Shown here one piece after another: positions 32,286-41,971 of a stretch of 64,000 nt of DNA. The translations under genes were made by a program, and so were the position numbers. The stretch is taken from the NCBI RefSeq assembly GCF_014655295.1, contig NZ_BNBI01000002.1:62001-126000 (forward strand). Direction: 5' to 3'. The notes under the pieces were generated by a model that was not told where the DNA came from, did not search any database, and worked only from the letters and a program-made list of their open reading frames with translations. How positions within the stretch are numbered: the first letter of the stretch is position 1; every line of letters starts with the position of its first letter. The stretch is from Streptomyces fumanus. GTDB lineage: Bacteria; Actinomycetota; Actinomycetes; Streptomycetales; Streptomycetaceae.

Positions 32286-35200
32286 TCAGCGACCTCGCCG
32301 GCCCCGGCCGCCCCGGCCGCCCCGGCCGTCTCCGTGGTCCTCGTCGTCCGGGTCGTCCGAACGCGGGCCCAGCAGCTCGTCCGCGAGCGTCGGCAGGTCG
32401 TCCAGCGGGGTCTCCTCCGCCCAGTCGGACCGGCGCCGGCGGCTCCGCCCGCGGTCGGCGCCGGGTCCGGCGTCCAGCGCCTCCGGGTCGACCTGGGGCA
32501 GTTCCCGCGTACGGTCGTTCCCGCCGCCGGAGCCGTCGGCCCCTCCGTTCCGGTCCTCGTCCCGGGTCTCGTCCCGGAAGAACCCCGGCGGCACCCGGTC
32601 CACCGGGTCCTCGCCGCGCACCGGCGGCAGGACGGCGGTCTCGTCGGCCGGGCCGGGCGTCACGGGCGGGAGGACGGCCGTCTCGTCCGCCGCGCCCGGC
32701 GCCACGGACGGCAGCTCCGCGGTCTCGTCCGCCGCGCCCGGGTTCACCTGGGGCAGCACCGTCGTCTCGTCGCCGGGACCCGCCGTCCCGGGCGTCACCG
32801 GCGGCAGCACCGCCGTCTCGTCCGCCGCACCCGGCGCCACCGGCGCCACCGGCGGCCTCGGCAGTTCGGCCGTCGCCTCGGCCTCGGAGACCGCCGGTGC
32901 CCCGGGAGCCGCCGCCGGGGCACCGTCGGCAGCCCCGTCCGTCGTCCCCTCCCGCACCGGACGCAGTACCGCCGTGTCCTCGACCGGACCGCCGGAGGCG
33001 TTCGTCGGGGTCACCACCGGTGTCGGCACGGTCGCGTCGTCCGGGGGCGTGTGCCGGGGCGTCCGCGCCGCGGGCGGTACCGCGGGCTTCGGGCCGGTCG
33101 CCGCCGCTGCCGCCGCCTGCTCGGCCGCCCGGCGGGCCTCCTCCGCGCGGAGCAGGGCCTCCTCGGCCTTGCGCTGCTTCTCCAGGCGGAGCGCCTCGGC
33201 CTCGGCCCGCAGCCGTGCCTCCTCCTCGGCCTGCCGGCGGCGGCGCTCCTCCTCCGCCTTGCGCCGGGCCTCCTCCTCGGCGCGCGCCTTCTCCTCGGCG
33301 AGCAGGCGTGCCCGCTCCTCCTCGGCCTTGCGGCGCGCTTCCTCGGCGCGCCGCCGGGCCTCCTCGGCCTGCCGTTCGGCCTCGCGGCGCTGGGCCTCCT
33401 CCAGCTCGCGCCGCTTGCGCTCCTCCTCCTCGGCGCGCAGCCTCTCCAACTGCTCCTGGCGCTCACGCTCCAGGCGCTCCTCCTCGGCCTTGCGCGCGGC
33501 CTCTTCCTCGGCCTTGCGGCGCGCTTCCTCCTCGGCCTTGCGCCGGGCCTCCTCGCGGGCCTGGATCTCGGCCTCGGAAAGGGGCAGCACCTGGTCGAGC
33601 CGGTGGCGCAGGGCGGTGGTGACGGCCTCGGGTTCCTGCCCGGCGTCCACCACGAGGTAGCGGCCGGGGTCGGCCGCGGCCAGCGTGAGGAAACCGGCCC
33701 GCACGCGCGCGTGGAACTCGGCGGGCTCCGACTCCAGCCGGTCCGGCGCCTCGGTGAACCGCTCGCGGGCCGTCTCCGGGGAGACGTCCAGCAGCACCGT
33801 CAGGTGCGGGACGAGCCCGTTGGTCGCCCAGCGGTTGATGCGGGCGATCTCGGTCGGGGACAGATCGCGGCCGGCGCCCTGGTAGGCCACCGAGGAGTCG
33901 ATGTACCGGTCGGAGATGACGACCGCGCCGCGCTCCAGCGCGGGCCGGACCACCGTGTCGACGTGCTCCGCGCGGTCGGCGGCGTACAGCAGGGCCTCCG
34001 CGCGGTGCGACAGTCCGGCGCTGGAGACGTCCAGCAGGATGGAGCGCAGCCGCTTGCCGACCGGCGTGGCGCCCGGCTCGCGGGTGAGCACCACCTCGTG
34101 GCCCTTGCCGCGGATCCACTCGGCGAGCGCCTCGGCCTGGGTGGACTTCCCGGCGCCGTCGCCGCCCTCCAGGGCGATGAAGAAGCCGTTCGCCGCGGGG
34201 GCCTGCACCGGGTCGTCGCCGCCGAGCAGCGCGTCGCGCAGGTCGTGCCGGAGCGGGACCCCGGAGCGGTCGTCGACCTTGGCGAGGACCAGCGCGGCCA
34301 CCGGCAGCAGCAGCGCGCCGACCAGCATCAGGGTGAACGCGGCCCCGCCGTGCGCGAAGACGAACTTGCCGCTCTCCAGGCGGTGCGGTCCGATGCCCGC
34401 GGCGACCAGGGGAGCGATCACCACGGCGAGCGCCACGCAGACCCGCACGCACGCGTGCAGATGCTCGGTGGTGCGCGTGCGGCGGTGCTCGTCGGTCTCC
34501 TGGTCCAGGAGGGCGTGCCCGATGTTGGCGGCGATGCCCGCGCCGGCCCCGGCCAGCACGGCGAGCAGCAGCACGGTGGTGTTGTCCGGGACGAGCCCGG
34601 CGGCCAGCAGGGCGACGCCCTCGAAGGCGATGGCCAGGGACAGCAGCCGCCTCCGGGACAGCGAGGGCAGCAGAGCGGGCGCGGTACGGATGCCGACGAC
34701 GACGCCACCGGTCAGCGCGCCGGCCAGCAGTCCGAACAGCACCGGGCCGCCGCCCAGGTCCTTGGCGTGCAGCACGGCCACGGCGACGGCGGCGGCGATC
34801 GCGCCGGCCACCGCGGTGCAGGCGAGCACCAGCAGGGGCAGCGCGCCCGTGCGGCCCTTCTCCGGGCCGGCCGCCGTCCTGGGGCGGCGCAGCCCCTCCA
34901 GCGGCGACCGCGCGCGCGGGGTGCGGGTGCCGGGCAGCTCCAGGAAGAGCAGCAGGGCCAGGGACCCGGCGAACAGTCCGGCCGCCACGTACGCGGCGAG
35001 CGCCGCCTGGTGCTGGGCGAACCAGTCGGCGCCGGCCCCGAGCAGGTTGTTGACCAGCCCGGCGACGACCAGGGCGAGCGCCGCGAGCGGTACGGCGACG
35101 AAGCTCGTCCGCAGCGACAGGCGGCGCAGCGCGTCCATGTGGTCGGGCAGCGGGCGTACGGAGGCGCCCTCGGGGGGCGGGGCGGGCAGCAGCGCCGGGG

Positions 35201-35711
35201 CGGCGCTCTCCCGGCACACCGTCCAGAAGCGCTCGGCGACGCCGACGACGAAGGCGGTGGCCAGCAGGGCGGCGAGCGCGTCGTCCGGCGTCCAGTCGAT
35301 CCACAGGGGCGCGATGATCAGCAGCACCGCCCGCAGGCCGTCCGCGCCCACCATGGTCAGCCGGCGGTCCAGCGGGCCGTCCGGGGAGGTGAGCGAGGTC
35401 AGCGGCCCGAGCAGGACGGCGCCGAACAGCAGCGTCGCCAGGATGCGCACCGCGAAAACGGTCGCCACTGCGAACGCCACGCCCCGGTAGCCGCCGCCGA
35501 ACGAACCGGCCGCGATCGCCGCCTGCACGGCGAGCAGGACCAGCACCAGCAGGGCGAGGGTGTCACCGACCCCGCTCACCAGGTGCGCGCTCCACAACCG
35601 CCGCGACTGCGGCCGGCGCAGCAGGGCGCGGACGGCACGCTCGCGGGAGTCCGCGACCAGGGTGTCGTCTGGGGCCGGGTGGGAGGCCGTTGGCTGCTCG
35701 GCTCGCGTCAT
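32286..35711 (-). CDS. tmk: MFS-like membrane domain fused to thymidylate kinase with coiled-coil and repeat tail
   Basis: The protein has 1,141 residues. Residues 1 to about 480 form a 12-helix MFS-like domain. Residues about 505-715 are thymidylate kinase: P-loop FIALEGGDGAGKST, DR motif VISDRYIDSS, TREPGATPVGK and LID region TEAPDRLESEP. This enzyme phosphorylates dTMP to dTDP for DNA synthesis. Residues about 715-860 are a continuous charged coiled coil (EEARRKAEEEA units). The last 280 residues are low complexity with about five acidic repeats of the type ADETAVLPPVTPG. The membrane fusion is typical of Streptomyces. The MFS part is likely degenerate as a transporter and may tether the kinase. 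Start ATG 35711. Confidence 0.93.
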   Translation of the reverse strand: MTRAEQPTASHPAPDDTLVADSRERAVRALLRRPQSRRLWSAHLVSGVGDTLALLVLVLLAVQAAIAAGSFGGGYRGVAFAVATVFAVRILATLLFGAVLLGPLTSLTSPDGPLDRRLTMVGADGLRAVLLIIAPLWIDWTPDDALAALLATAFVVGVAERFWTVCRESAAPALLPAPPPEGASVRPLPDHMDALRRLSLRTSFVAVPLAALALVVAGLVNNLLGAGADWFAQHQAALAAYVAAGLFAGSLALLLFLELPGTRTPRARSPLEGLRRPRTAAGPEKGRTGALPLLVLACTAVAGAIAAAVAVAVLHAKDLGGGPVLFGLLAGALTGGVVVGIRTAPALLPSLSRRRLLSLAIAFEGVALLAAGLVPDNTTVLLLAVLAGAGAGIAANIGHALLDQETDEHRRTRTTEHLHACVRVCVALAVVIAPLVAAGIGPHRLESGKFVFAHGGAAFTLMLVGALLLPVAALVLAKVDDRSGVPLRHDLRDALLGGDDPVQAPAANGFFIALEGGDGAGKSTQAEALAEWIRGKGHEVVLTREPGATPVGKRLRSILLDVSSAGLSHRAEALLYAADRAEHVDTVVRPALERGAVVISDRYIDSSVAYQGAGRDLSPTEIARINRWATNGLVPHLTVLLDVSPETARERFTEAPDRLESEPAEFHARVRAGFLTLAAADPGRYLVVDAGQEPEAVTTALRHRLDQVLPLSEAEIQAREEARRKAEEEARRKAEEEAARKAEEERLERERQEQLERLRAEEEERKRRELEEAQRREAERQAEEARRRAEEARRKAEEERARLLAEEKARAEEEARRKAEEERRRRQAEEEARLRAEAEALRLEKQRKAEEALLRAEEARRAAEQAAAAAATGPKPAVPPAARTPRHTPPDDATVPTPVVTPTNASGGPVEDTAVLRPVREGTTDGAADGAPAAAPGAPAVSEAEATAELPRPPVAPVAPGAADETAVLPPVTPGTAGPGDETTVLPQVNPGAADETAELPSVAPGAADETAVLPPVTPGPADETAVLPPVRGEDPVDRVPPGFFRDETRDEDRNGGADGSGGGNDRTRELPQVDPEALDAGPGADRGRSRRRRSDWAEETPLDDLPTLADELLGPRSDDPDDEDHGDGRGGRGGRGRRGR

Positions 35712-35767
35712 GCGTTCAGCCTATCGGCAGCCACGGACAGCCCCGCGCGGATGCCCGAACGTACGAC

Positions 35768-35796
35768 CGCCCCGACACCGAATCGATGCCGGGGCG
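35768..35796 (-). terminator. Weak hairpin downstream of topA
   Basis: CGCCCCG (35768-35774) and CGGGGCG (35790-35796) form a 7-bp stem with a 15-nt loop in the 242-bp gap between the topA stop and the tmk start. It could end topA transcription. The rest of the gap is an otherwise featureless GCGAA/GCGAG-rich sequence. Confidence 0.45.
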
Positions 35797-35953
35797 TTCG
35801 TTTCGCGAGCAAGGTGCGAACAACGTGCGAGCCCGGTGCGGGCCGCGTGCGCACAAGGGCGGACGAGACGCGAAGAAGGCGCGAAGGAGGCGCGCAGGAC
35901 GAGGTGCCCGGGAAATCGCCGGGAGACGACACCCGGGCGTGGCGTCCGTTGGC

Positions 35954-38773
35954 TCAGTCCTCCGACGCCTTGGCCGCGGCGGTCTTCTTCGCCGTCGTGG
36001 TCTTCTTCGCGGTGGTCGTCTTCTTCGCGGCGGCCGTCTTCTTCGCCGCCGTCTTCTTGGCCGGGGCCTTCTTCGCGGCGGTCTTCTTGGCGGCCGTCTT
36101 CTTCGCCGTCTTCTTGGCGGGCCCCTTGGCCCGCTTCTCGGCGAGCAGTTCGAAGCCGCGCTCCGGGGTGATCGTCTCGACGCTGTCGCCGGAGCGCAGG
36201 GTCGCGTTGGTCTCCCCGTCGGTGACGTACGGGCCGAAGCGGCCGTCCTTGACCACGACCGGCTTCTCGCTGACCGGGTCGGTGCCCAGCTCCTTCAGCG
36301 GCGGCTTGGCCGCGGCCCGGCCGCGCTGCTTGGGCTGGGCGTAGATCGCCTGCGCCTCTTCCAGCGTGATGGTGAAGAGCTGCTCCTCGGACTGCAGGGA
36401 CCGCGAGTCCGTGCCCTTCTTCAGGTACGGGCCGTACCGGCCGTTCTGCGCGGTGATTTCGGTGCCGTCCGTGTCGGTGCCGACGACGCGCGGCAGCGAC
36501 ATCAGCTTCAGGGCGTCGTCCAGGGTCACCGTGTCCAGCGACATCGACTTGAACAGCGAGGCCGTCCGCGGCTTCACCGCGTTCTTCCCGGTCTTCGGGG
36601 TGCCCTCGGGGAGCACCTCGGTGACGTACGGGCCGTAGCGGCCGTCCTTGGCGACGATGGTGTGCCCGGTGGCCGGGTCGGTGCCCAGCTCGAAGTCGCC
36701 GCTGGGCTTGGCGAGCAGTTCCTCCGCCAGCTCCACGGACAGCTCGTCGGGCGCGAGGTCCTCGGGGACGTCGGCGCGCTGGTGGTTCTCGGCGTCCTTC
36801 TCGCCGCGCTCGACGTACGGGCCGTAGCGGCCGACGCGCAGCACGATGCCGTTGCCGACCGGGAACGAGGACACCTCGCGGGCGTCGATCGCGCCGAGGT
36901 CGGTGACGAGTTCCTTGAGGCCGCCGAGGTGGTCGCCGTCGCCGTTGCCCGCGTCGGCCGCGACACCGGCGCCGGAGCCCTCGCCGAAGTAGAAGCGGCG
37001 CAGCCACGGCACGGCCTGGGCCTCGCCGCGGGCGATGCGGTCGAGGTCGTCCTCCATCTTGGCGGTGAAGTCGTAGTCGACGAGCCGCCCGAAGTGCTTC
37101 TCCAGCAGGTTGACCACGGCGAACGACAGGAAGGACGGGACGAGCGCGGTGCCCTTCTTGAAGACGTAGCCGCGGTCCAGGATCGTGCCGATGATCGACG
37201 CGTACGTCGACGGGCGGCCGATCTCGCGCTCCTCCAGCTCCTTGACCAGCGACGCCTCGGTGTAGCGGGCCGGGGGCTTGGTGGCGTGCCCGTCGACCGT
37301 GATCTCCTCGGCGGTCAGCGCGTCGCCCTCGGCGACCTGCGGCAGCCGGCGCTCGCGGTCGTCCAGCTCGGCGTTGGGGTCGTCGGCGCCCTCGACGTAC
37401 GCCTTCAGGAAGCCGTGGAAGGTGATCGTCTTGCCGGAGGCGGTGAACTCGACGTCCCGGCCGTCGGCCGCCGTGCCGCCGATCTTGACGGTGACGCTGT
37501 TGCCGGTGGCGTCCTTCATCTGGGAGGCGACGGTCCGCTTCCAGATCAGCTCGTACAGCTTGAACTGGTCGCCGGTCAGGCCCGTCTCGGCGGGCGTGCG
37601 GAAGCGGTCGCCGGAGGGGCGGATCGCCTCGTGCGCCTCCTGCGCGTTCTTGACCTTCCCGGCGTACGTGCGCGGCTGCGCCGGCAGGTAGTCGGCGCCG
37701 TACAACTGCGTCACCTGGGCGCGGGCGGCGGCGACCGCCGTGTCGCTCAGGGTCGTGGAGTCCGTACGCATGTACGTGATGTAGCCGTTCTCGTACAGCT
37801 TCTGGGCGACCTGCATGGTCGCCTTCGCCCCGAAGCCGAGCTTGCGGGACGCCTCCTGCTGGAGCGTGGTGGTGCGGAACGGGGCGTAGGGCGAGCGGCG
37901 GTACGGCTTGGACTCGACGGAGCGGACCGCGAACCGCGTGTCCTCCAGGGCGGCGGCCAGCGCGCGGGCGTTCGCCTCGTCGAGGTGGAGGGTGCTCGGG
38001 CTCTTGAGCTGTCCCAGGGAGTCGAAGTCGCGGCCCTGCGCGACCCGCCGGCCGTCCACGCTCTGCAGCCGGGCGACGAGGGACGACGGGTCGGAGGCGT
38101 CCCCCGCTCGGCCGGTGGCAAAGGTGCCCGTCAGGTCCCAGTACTCGGCGGAGCGGAAGGCGATGCGCTCGCGTTCCCGCTCGACGACGAGCCGGGTGGC
38201 GACGGACTGGACGCGGCCCGCGGACAGCCGCGGCATGACCTTCTTCCACAGGACCGGCGAGACCTCGTAGCCGTAGAGGCGGTCGAGGATGCGGCGGGTC
38301 TCCTGGGCGTCGACCAGCTTCTGGTTGAGCTGGCGCGGGTTGGCCACGGCGGCCCGGATGGCGTCCTTGGTGATCTCGTGGAACACCATGCGCTTGACCG
38401 GGATCTTCGGCTTGAGGACTTCCTGGAGGTGCCAGGCGATGGCCTCGCCCTCGCGGTCCTCATCGGTGGCGAGGAAGAGCTCGTCGGAGTCCTTCAGCAG
38501 GTCCTTGAGCTTCTTGACCTGCGCCTTCTTGTCGGCGTTGACCACATAGACCGGCTGGAAGTCATGGTCGACGTCCACACCGAGCCGGCGGACCTCGCCG
38601 GTGTACTTCTCCGGCACCTCGGCGGCGCCGTTGGGAAGGTCGCGGATGTGCCCGACGCTCGCTTCGACGACGTACCCGGGACCGAGGTAGCCCTTGATCG
38701 TCTTCGCCTTGGCAGGCGACTCGACGATGACGAGTCGGCGGCCGCCCTTTGCGGTCTCGCTGGTCGGGGACAA
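35954..38773 (-). CDS. topA: DNA topoisomerase I (type IA) with lysine-rich C-terminal tail
   Basis: TopA relaxes negative supercoils. The Toprim motif (LVIVESPAKAKTIKGYLG; DEDREGEAIAWHL) and the catalytic tyrosine in GYITYMRTDSTTLS (about residue 330) are present. Three or more Topo_C repeats (GRYGPYV.. units at about 670-880) replace the zinc fingers. The last 60 residues are almost purely AKKTAAKKTAA-type repeats, the actinobacterial lysine tail that increases processivity. The protein has 939 residues from ATG 38773. In Streptomyces topA transcription is supercoiling-sensitive; a TTGACA box lies at 38891-38896 (minus sense), but I cannot assign a -10. Confidence 0.97.
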   Translation of the reverse strand: MSPTSETAKGGRRLVIVESPAKAKTIKGYLGPGYVVEASVGHIRDLPNGAAEVPEKYTGEVRRLGVDVDHDFQPVYVVNADKKAQVKKLKDLLKDSDELFLATDEDREGEAIAWHLQEVLKPKIPVKRMVFHEITKDAIRAAVANPRQLNQKLVDAQETRRILDRLYGYEVSPVLWKKVMPRLSAGRVQSVATRLVVERERERIAFRSAEYWDLTGTFATGRAGDASDPSSLVARLQSVDGRRVAQGRDFDSLGQLKSPSTLHLDEANARALAAALEDTRFAVRSVESKPYRRSPYAPFRTTTLQQEASRKLGFGAKATMQVAQKLYENGYITYMRTDSTTLSDTAVAAARAQVTQLYGADYLPAQPRTYAGKVKNAQEAHEAIRPSGDRFRTPAETGLTGDQFKLYELIWKRTVASQMKDATGNSVTVKIGGTAADGRDVEFTASGKTITFHGFLKAYVEGADDPNAELDDRERRLPQVAEGDALTAEEITVDGHATKPPARYTEASLVKELEEREIGRPSTYASIIGTILDRGYVFKKGTALVPSFLSFAVVNLLEKHFGRLVDYDFTAKMEDDLDRIARGEAQAVPWLRRFYFGEGSGAGVAADAGNGDGDHLGGLKELVTDLGAIDAREVSSFPVGNGIVLRVGRYGPYVERGEKDAENHQRADVPEDLAPDELSVELAEELLAKPSGDFELGTDPATGHTIVAKDGRYGPYVTEVLPEGTPKTGKNAVKPRTASLFKSMSLDTVTLDDALKLMSLPRVVGTDTDGTEITAQNGRYGPYLKKGTDSRSLQSEEQLFTITLEEAQAIYAQPKQRGRAAAKPPLKELGTDPVSEKPVVVKDGRFGPYVTDGETNATLRSGDSVETITPERGFELLAEKRAKGPAKKTAKKTAAKKTAAKKAPAKKTAAKKTAAAKKTTTAKKTTTAKKTAAAKASED

Positions 38774-39045
38774 CTTCGCTCTTCTCTCCGGTCGGCGCTG
38801 GGGACGCCCCCGGCGTGGGTCCCGGGGGTCGGGTCCTGTTCCTTGTTCGCTCGTGACGCTGCGGAGTGTGACGGTACCTCCCGCCCCCGTGTCAAACGGG
38901 AAAAGCCCGCAACGGCCACTCGAACGGTAACCCGACTAACCCTGTTCCTGCCGCCCGGAGTCCCCACGTGGTTCCGGAGGCGTATCCGGAGCGCGACCTT
39001 TCGATTACCGGGTCCGCGGTGCGCCGGGCGTCCGGAAGCCGCCGT

Positions 39046-39243
39046 TCAGACGCGGGTCAGGCACCATGCGCCGAGGGCCAGCGCGAGCACGGCGGCGACG
39101 CTCGCGGCGGTCGCCGATGCGACGGGGCTCACACCCTGGGCGACGGGCCGGCGGTGCCTGACCCGGGTCACGGTCCACACCAGCAGACCGGCGCCGAACA
39201 GGACGAACACCGTTCCCGCGAAGATCGCCGGTCCACTTTCCAT
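39046..39243 (-). CDS. Small two-helix membrane protein
   Basis: ATG 39243 gives 65 residues starting MESGPAIFAGTVFVLFGAGL, with two hydrophobic helices (IFAGTVFVLFGAGLLVWTV and ASVAAVLALALGAWCL) joined by a basic loop (TRVRHRRPVAQG). The function is unknown. The ribosome site is weak (GGGGCAC further upstream). It lies between topA and the methyltransferase gene on the same strand. Confidence 0.6.
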   Translation of the reverse strand: MESGPAIFAGTVFVLFGAGLLVWTVTRVRHRRPVAQGVSPVASATAASVAAVLALALGAWCLTRV

Positions 39244-39603
39244 GGCTTCCCGTGCCCCTTTTCTCCGTCCGCGCGTGACCAGCCCCGGCGAGGCTGACAC
39301 GCGCGGGCGGCGCCCAGGCGAACCCGAGGTGAACGGGGATCCGACGGGCCCTGTCCCGACACGTTCCGGACACCGTCGTACGGGCGCGGCGGCCTCCGCG
39401 CGCGCCCTCCCCGGCCTCCGCGTACGCCGTCCCCGGCGTCCGGAAACCGGCGGGCGCGGTCCGCGGCGCCCCGGGCACGCCATCGCGCCCCGTGCCGGGT
39501 CCGTGGGCGCCCGGGGCACGCCATCGCGCCGGGCACGTCACCTCGCCGGATCCGCGGACGACCCGGGCGCGTCACCGTGCCGGTCTGCGAACGCCCGGCC
39601 GCG
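39244..39603. other. GC-rich intergenic gap with a 17-bp direct repeat
   Basis: These 360 bp separate the small membrane protein gene from the methyltransferase stop. GGGCACGCCATCGCGCC occurs at 39473-39489 and 39514-39530. I see no convincing gene or RNA; frames here are Arg/Pro-rich and lack ribosome sites. Confidence 0.55.
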
Positions 39604-41124
39604 TCACCGCGCCGGTTCGAGGAAGCCCTGCTCCACCAGGAGGCGGATCTGGGCCGGGGTGCGGTCGCGCAGCAGGACCGGGTCCTCGCCCATGAGCTGG
39701 GCGATGGCGTCCAGGATGCGGCCCGCGCTCATCGTGCCGTCGCAGACGCCCGCGAAGCCCGCGCCGACGGTGTCGACCCGGGTCGCCCGGCGCATGCCGC
39801 GGTGCTGGCGCAGCACGACGTGCTCGGGGTCCTCGGCGCCGGGCAGCCCGACCTGTTCCTGGACGATCTCGCCGGCCAGGGTGAAGCACGCTTCGAGCAG
39901 GGCGGCGTCGTCGTGGTCGCGGAGGTAGTCGACGCGGTCGAAGTGGGCCCGGACGGTCTCACCGAGCGGCTGTTCGACCGGATGCGGCCATTCCTCGATG
40001 ACGATCGACGGCTCGGCGGAGTCGCTGCGGCGCAGGGTGATCCAGCCGAAGCCGACCGCCCTGACCTTGCGCGCCTCGAACTCGTCCAGCCACGCGTCGT
40101 ACCGCTCCTGGTACGCGGCGAGGTCACGGCGGTGGTCCCCGGCGTCCCTGAGCCACAGCTCGGCGTACTGCGTGATGTCCTGGACCTCGCGCTGCACGAT
40201 CCAGGCGTCGCAGCCCCGCGGCACCCAGGAGCGCACCCGGTCCGTCCATTCCTCCCCCTCCACGTGCTGCCAGTTGGCGAGGAACTGCGCGAACCCGCCC
40301 TCGGTCAGCCGTCCCCCCGCTTCCTGAACGAGCGTGCGGCACAGATCGTCCCCGCCCATTCCGCCGTCGCGGTAGGTGAGCCGCGCGCCCGGCGAGATCA
40401 CGAACGGCGGGTTGGAGACGATCAGGTCGAACCGGTCGTCCGCGCCGACCGGTGCGAACAGGGAGCCCTCGCGCAGGTCGGCCACCGGGGCGCCGGAGAG
40501 CGCCAGGGTGAGCGCGGTGATGTGCAGCGCACGCGGGTTGACGTCGGTCGCCGTCACGCGCGTGGCGTGCCGGGAGGCGTGCAGCGCCTGGATGCCGGAA
40601 CCGGTGCCGAGGTCCAGGGCGGCGGCGACCGGGGTGCGCACGGTGAGCCCGGCCAGCGTGGTGGAGGCGCCGCCGACGCCCAGGACGACGCCCTCGGCGT
40701 GGCTGCCGACGCCGCCCGCGCCGCCGACCGCGCAGCCCAGGTCGGAGACGATGAACCAGTCCTCGCCGTCGGGCCCGCCGTAGGGCCGCACGTCCACGGT
40801 GGCCGCCACCTCGTCCCCGCCTGTCCGCACCAGCCAGTTGCTCTCCAGGCAGGCGTCGGCGGGCAGGACGGCCGCCACGCGCGCGTGCGGCACGGGCTGC
40901 TGGAGCAGGAACAGCCGGACGAGCATCTCCAGTGGCGTGTCGCCGCGCGTGGCGCGCAGCGCGGGCACGGTCTCGCCGCGGGACAGGGCCGCGTACGCGG
41001 GCGCGCCGAGCAGTTCCAGCAGGCCGTCGGCGGTGAAGGCGGCCCCGAGCAGGGCCTCCCGGAGCCGGGCGGCGACGTCGGGACGGTCGGCGGAGGGCAG
41101 GGGGGAGAGGTCGGCGTTGCTCAC
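39604..41124 (-). CDS. Class I SAM methyltransferase (HemK/PrmC-like, long form)
   Basis: The protein has 506 residues. The central methyltransferase domain shows motif I AALDLGTGSGIQALHASR, ATDVNPRALHITALTLAL and the amide-methyltransferase motif NPPF (FDLIVSNPPFVISPG). The N-terminal 130 residues (DUF7059-like, LLELLGAPAYAALSRGETVPAL) and the long C-terminal part are typical of actinobacterial proteins annotated as transferases. NPPF suggests methylation of Gln/Asn amide or adenine; the real substrate is unknown. Start ATG 41124. Confidence 0.88.
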   Translation of the reverse strand: MSNADLSPLPSADRPDVAARLREALLGAAFTADGLLELLGAPAYAALSRGETVPALRATRGDTPLEMLVRLFLLQQPVPHARVAAVLPADACLESNWLVRTGGDEVAATVDVRPYGGPDGEDWFIVSDLGCAVGGAGGVGSHAEGVVLGVGGASTTLAGLTVRTPVAAALDLGTGSGIQALHASRHATRVTATDVNPRALHITALTLALSGAPVADLREGSLFAPVGADDRFDLIVSNPPFVISPGARLTYRDGGMGGDDLCRTLVQEAGGRLTEGGFAQFLANWQHVEGEEWTDRVRSWVPRGCDAWIVQREVQDITQYAELWLRDAGDHRRDLAAYQERYDAWLDEFEARKVRAVGFGWITLRRSDSAEPSIVIEEWPHPVEQPLGETVRAHFDRVDYLRDHDDAALLEACFTLAGEIVQEQVGLPGAEDPEHVVLRQHRGMRRATRVDTVGAGFAGVCDGTMSAGRILDAIAQLMGEDPVLLRDRTPAQIRLLVEQGFLEPAR

Positions 41125-41170
41125 GTCCCCATTGTGACCCGCGCCCCGCGCGGGGCCACCGCGGCGGAGG

Positions 41171-41746
41171 TCAGCTCGTCGTCGCGGACGCCGACGCGGA
41201 GGCCGACTTGCAGCTCGGCTGCTTGGCCATGGCCTGGCCGACCTCGCCCTCCTCCAGGGCCTTCAGGGCGTCGTTGCCGCTGCGGGAGAGCTTGTCCAGC
41301 TCGGTGGCGATGTCCTTGAGGCCGTCGGCGAACTTCGCCTGGTCCTTGGTCTCCAGGTCCTCCACCTGCTTCTTCAGGGAGGCGTAGGACGAGGACAGCG
41401 CGTTCAGTTCCTTGACGGCGTCCTGCTGCTTCTTCTCGCCGTCCTCGACGTCCGGCGCGCCGGCCTTGCGGACCGCGCTGCCCATCGCCTTGTAGGCGTC
41501 GGACATGTCCTGGAAGGCCCGCGCGTCGGTCTTGCGGACGTCCTCCGGGCTGCTGTTGTCCGAGGTCTGCTGCTGGATCGCGGCGTTGGCGGCCTCGATC
41601 TTCTTCGCCTGCGGCTGGACGCCGTCGCAGACCTGCTGGGCCCAGGAGTTCAGCTTGTCGTCGCCGTCGTCGCTGCTGCCGCATCCCGTCAGCGCCAGTA
41701 CCAGTACCGCACCGCCGGACAGTGCGGCCGCGAGCTTCTTGTTCAC
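41171..41746 (-). CDS. Secreted small lipoprotein, helical
   Basis: From GTG 41746 (AAGGGA 8 nt upstream) the product begins VNKKLAAALSGGAVLVLALTGC, a lipoprotein signal, followed by about 165 residues rich in Lys, Asp, Ala and Ser that look like a helical bundle (DVRKTDARAFQDMSDAYKAMGSAVRKAG; ASLKKQVEDLETKDQAKFADGLKDI). There is one Cys near the start of the mature part (VCDGVQPQAKK) and one at the end (PSCKSA), which could pair. The family is a conserved Streptomyces secreted protein of unknown function near hppA. Confidence 0.85.
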   Translation of the reverse strand: MNKKLAAALSGGAVLVLALTGCGSSDDGDDKLNSWAQQVCDGVQPQAKKIEAANAAIQQQTSDNSSPEDVRKTDARAFQDMSDAYKAMGSAVRKAGAPDVEDGEKKQQDAVKELNALSSSYASLKKQVEDLETKDQAKFADGLKDIATELDKLSRSGNDALKALEEGEVGQAMAKQPSCKSASASASATTS

Positions 41747-41971
41747 CGGATTGGTCCCTTCCATGGCTTCCGGCCCCGGAACATACACGCCATCCGGGCG
41801 ACAACCGCGTGACCAACATCCGATACGACCGTAATTGAAGCCATTTGCACCAAGCGAGAGAAGGCTCACGGCATACCTCCCCGGCAGCCCGACGCGGGCG
41901 TACGGAGTGTCAATCCACGCCGTACGCCCGCGCCTTGAGCCGTGCCGCGCGCCCCGGGGGGCGAACGGAAC

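Noticed and set aside
32214..36344. A 1,376-codon open frame on the plus strand
   Set aside because: It is the antisense shadow of tmk and its neighbour: Arg/Gly-rich composition, no ribosome site, no family motifs, and it covers clearly real minus-strand genes.
35690..39928. A 1,412-codon open frame antisense to topA
   Set aside because: Again a GC-bias shadow; codon-position GC favours the minus-strand topA frame, which has all catalytic motifs.
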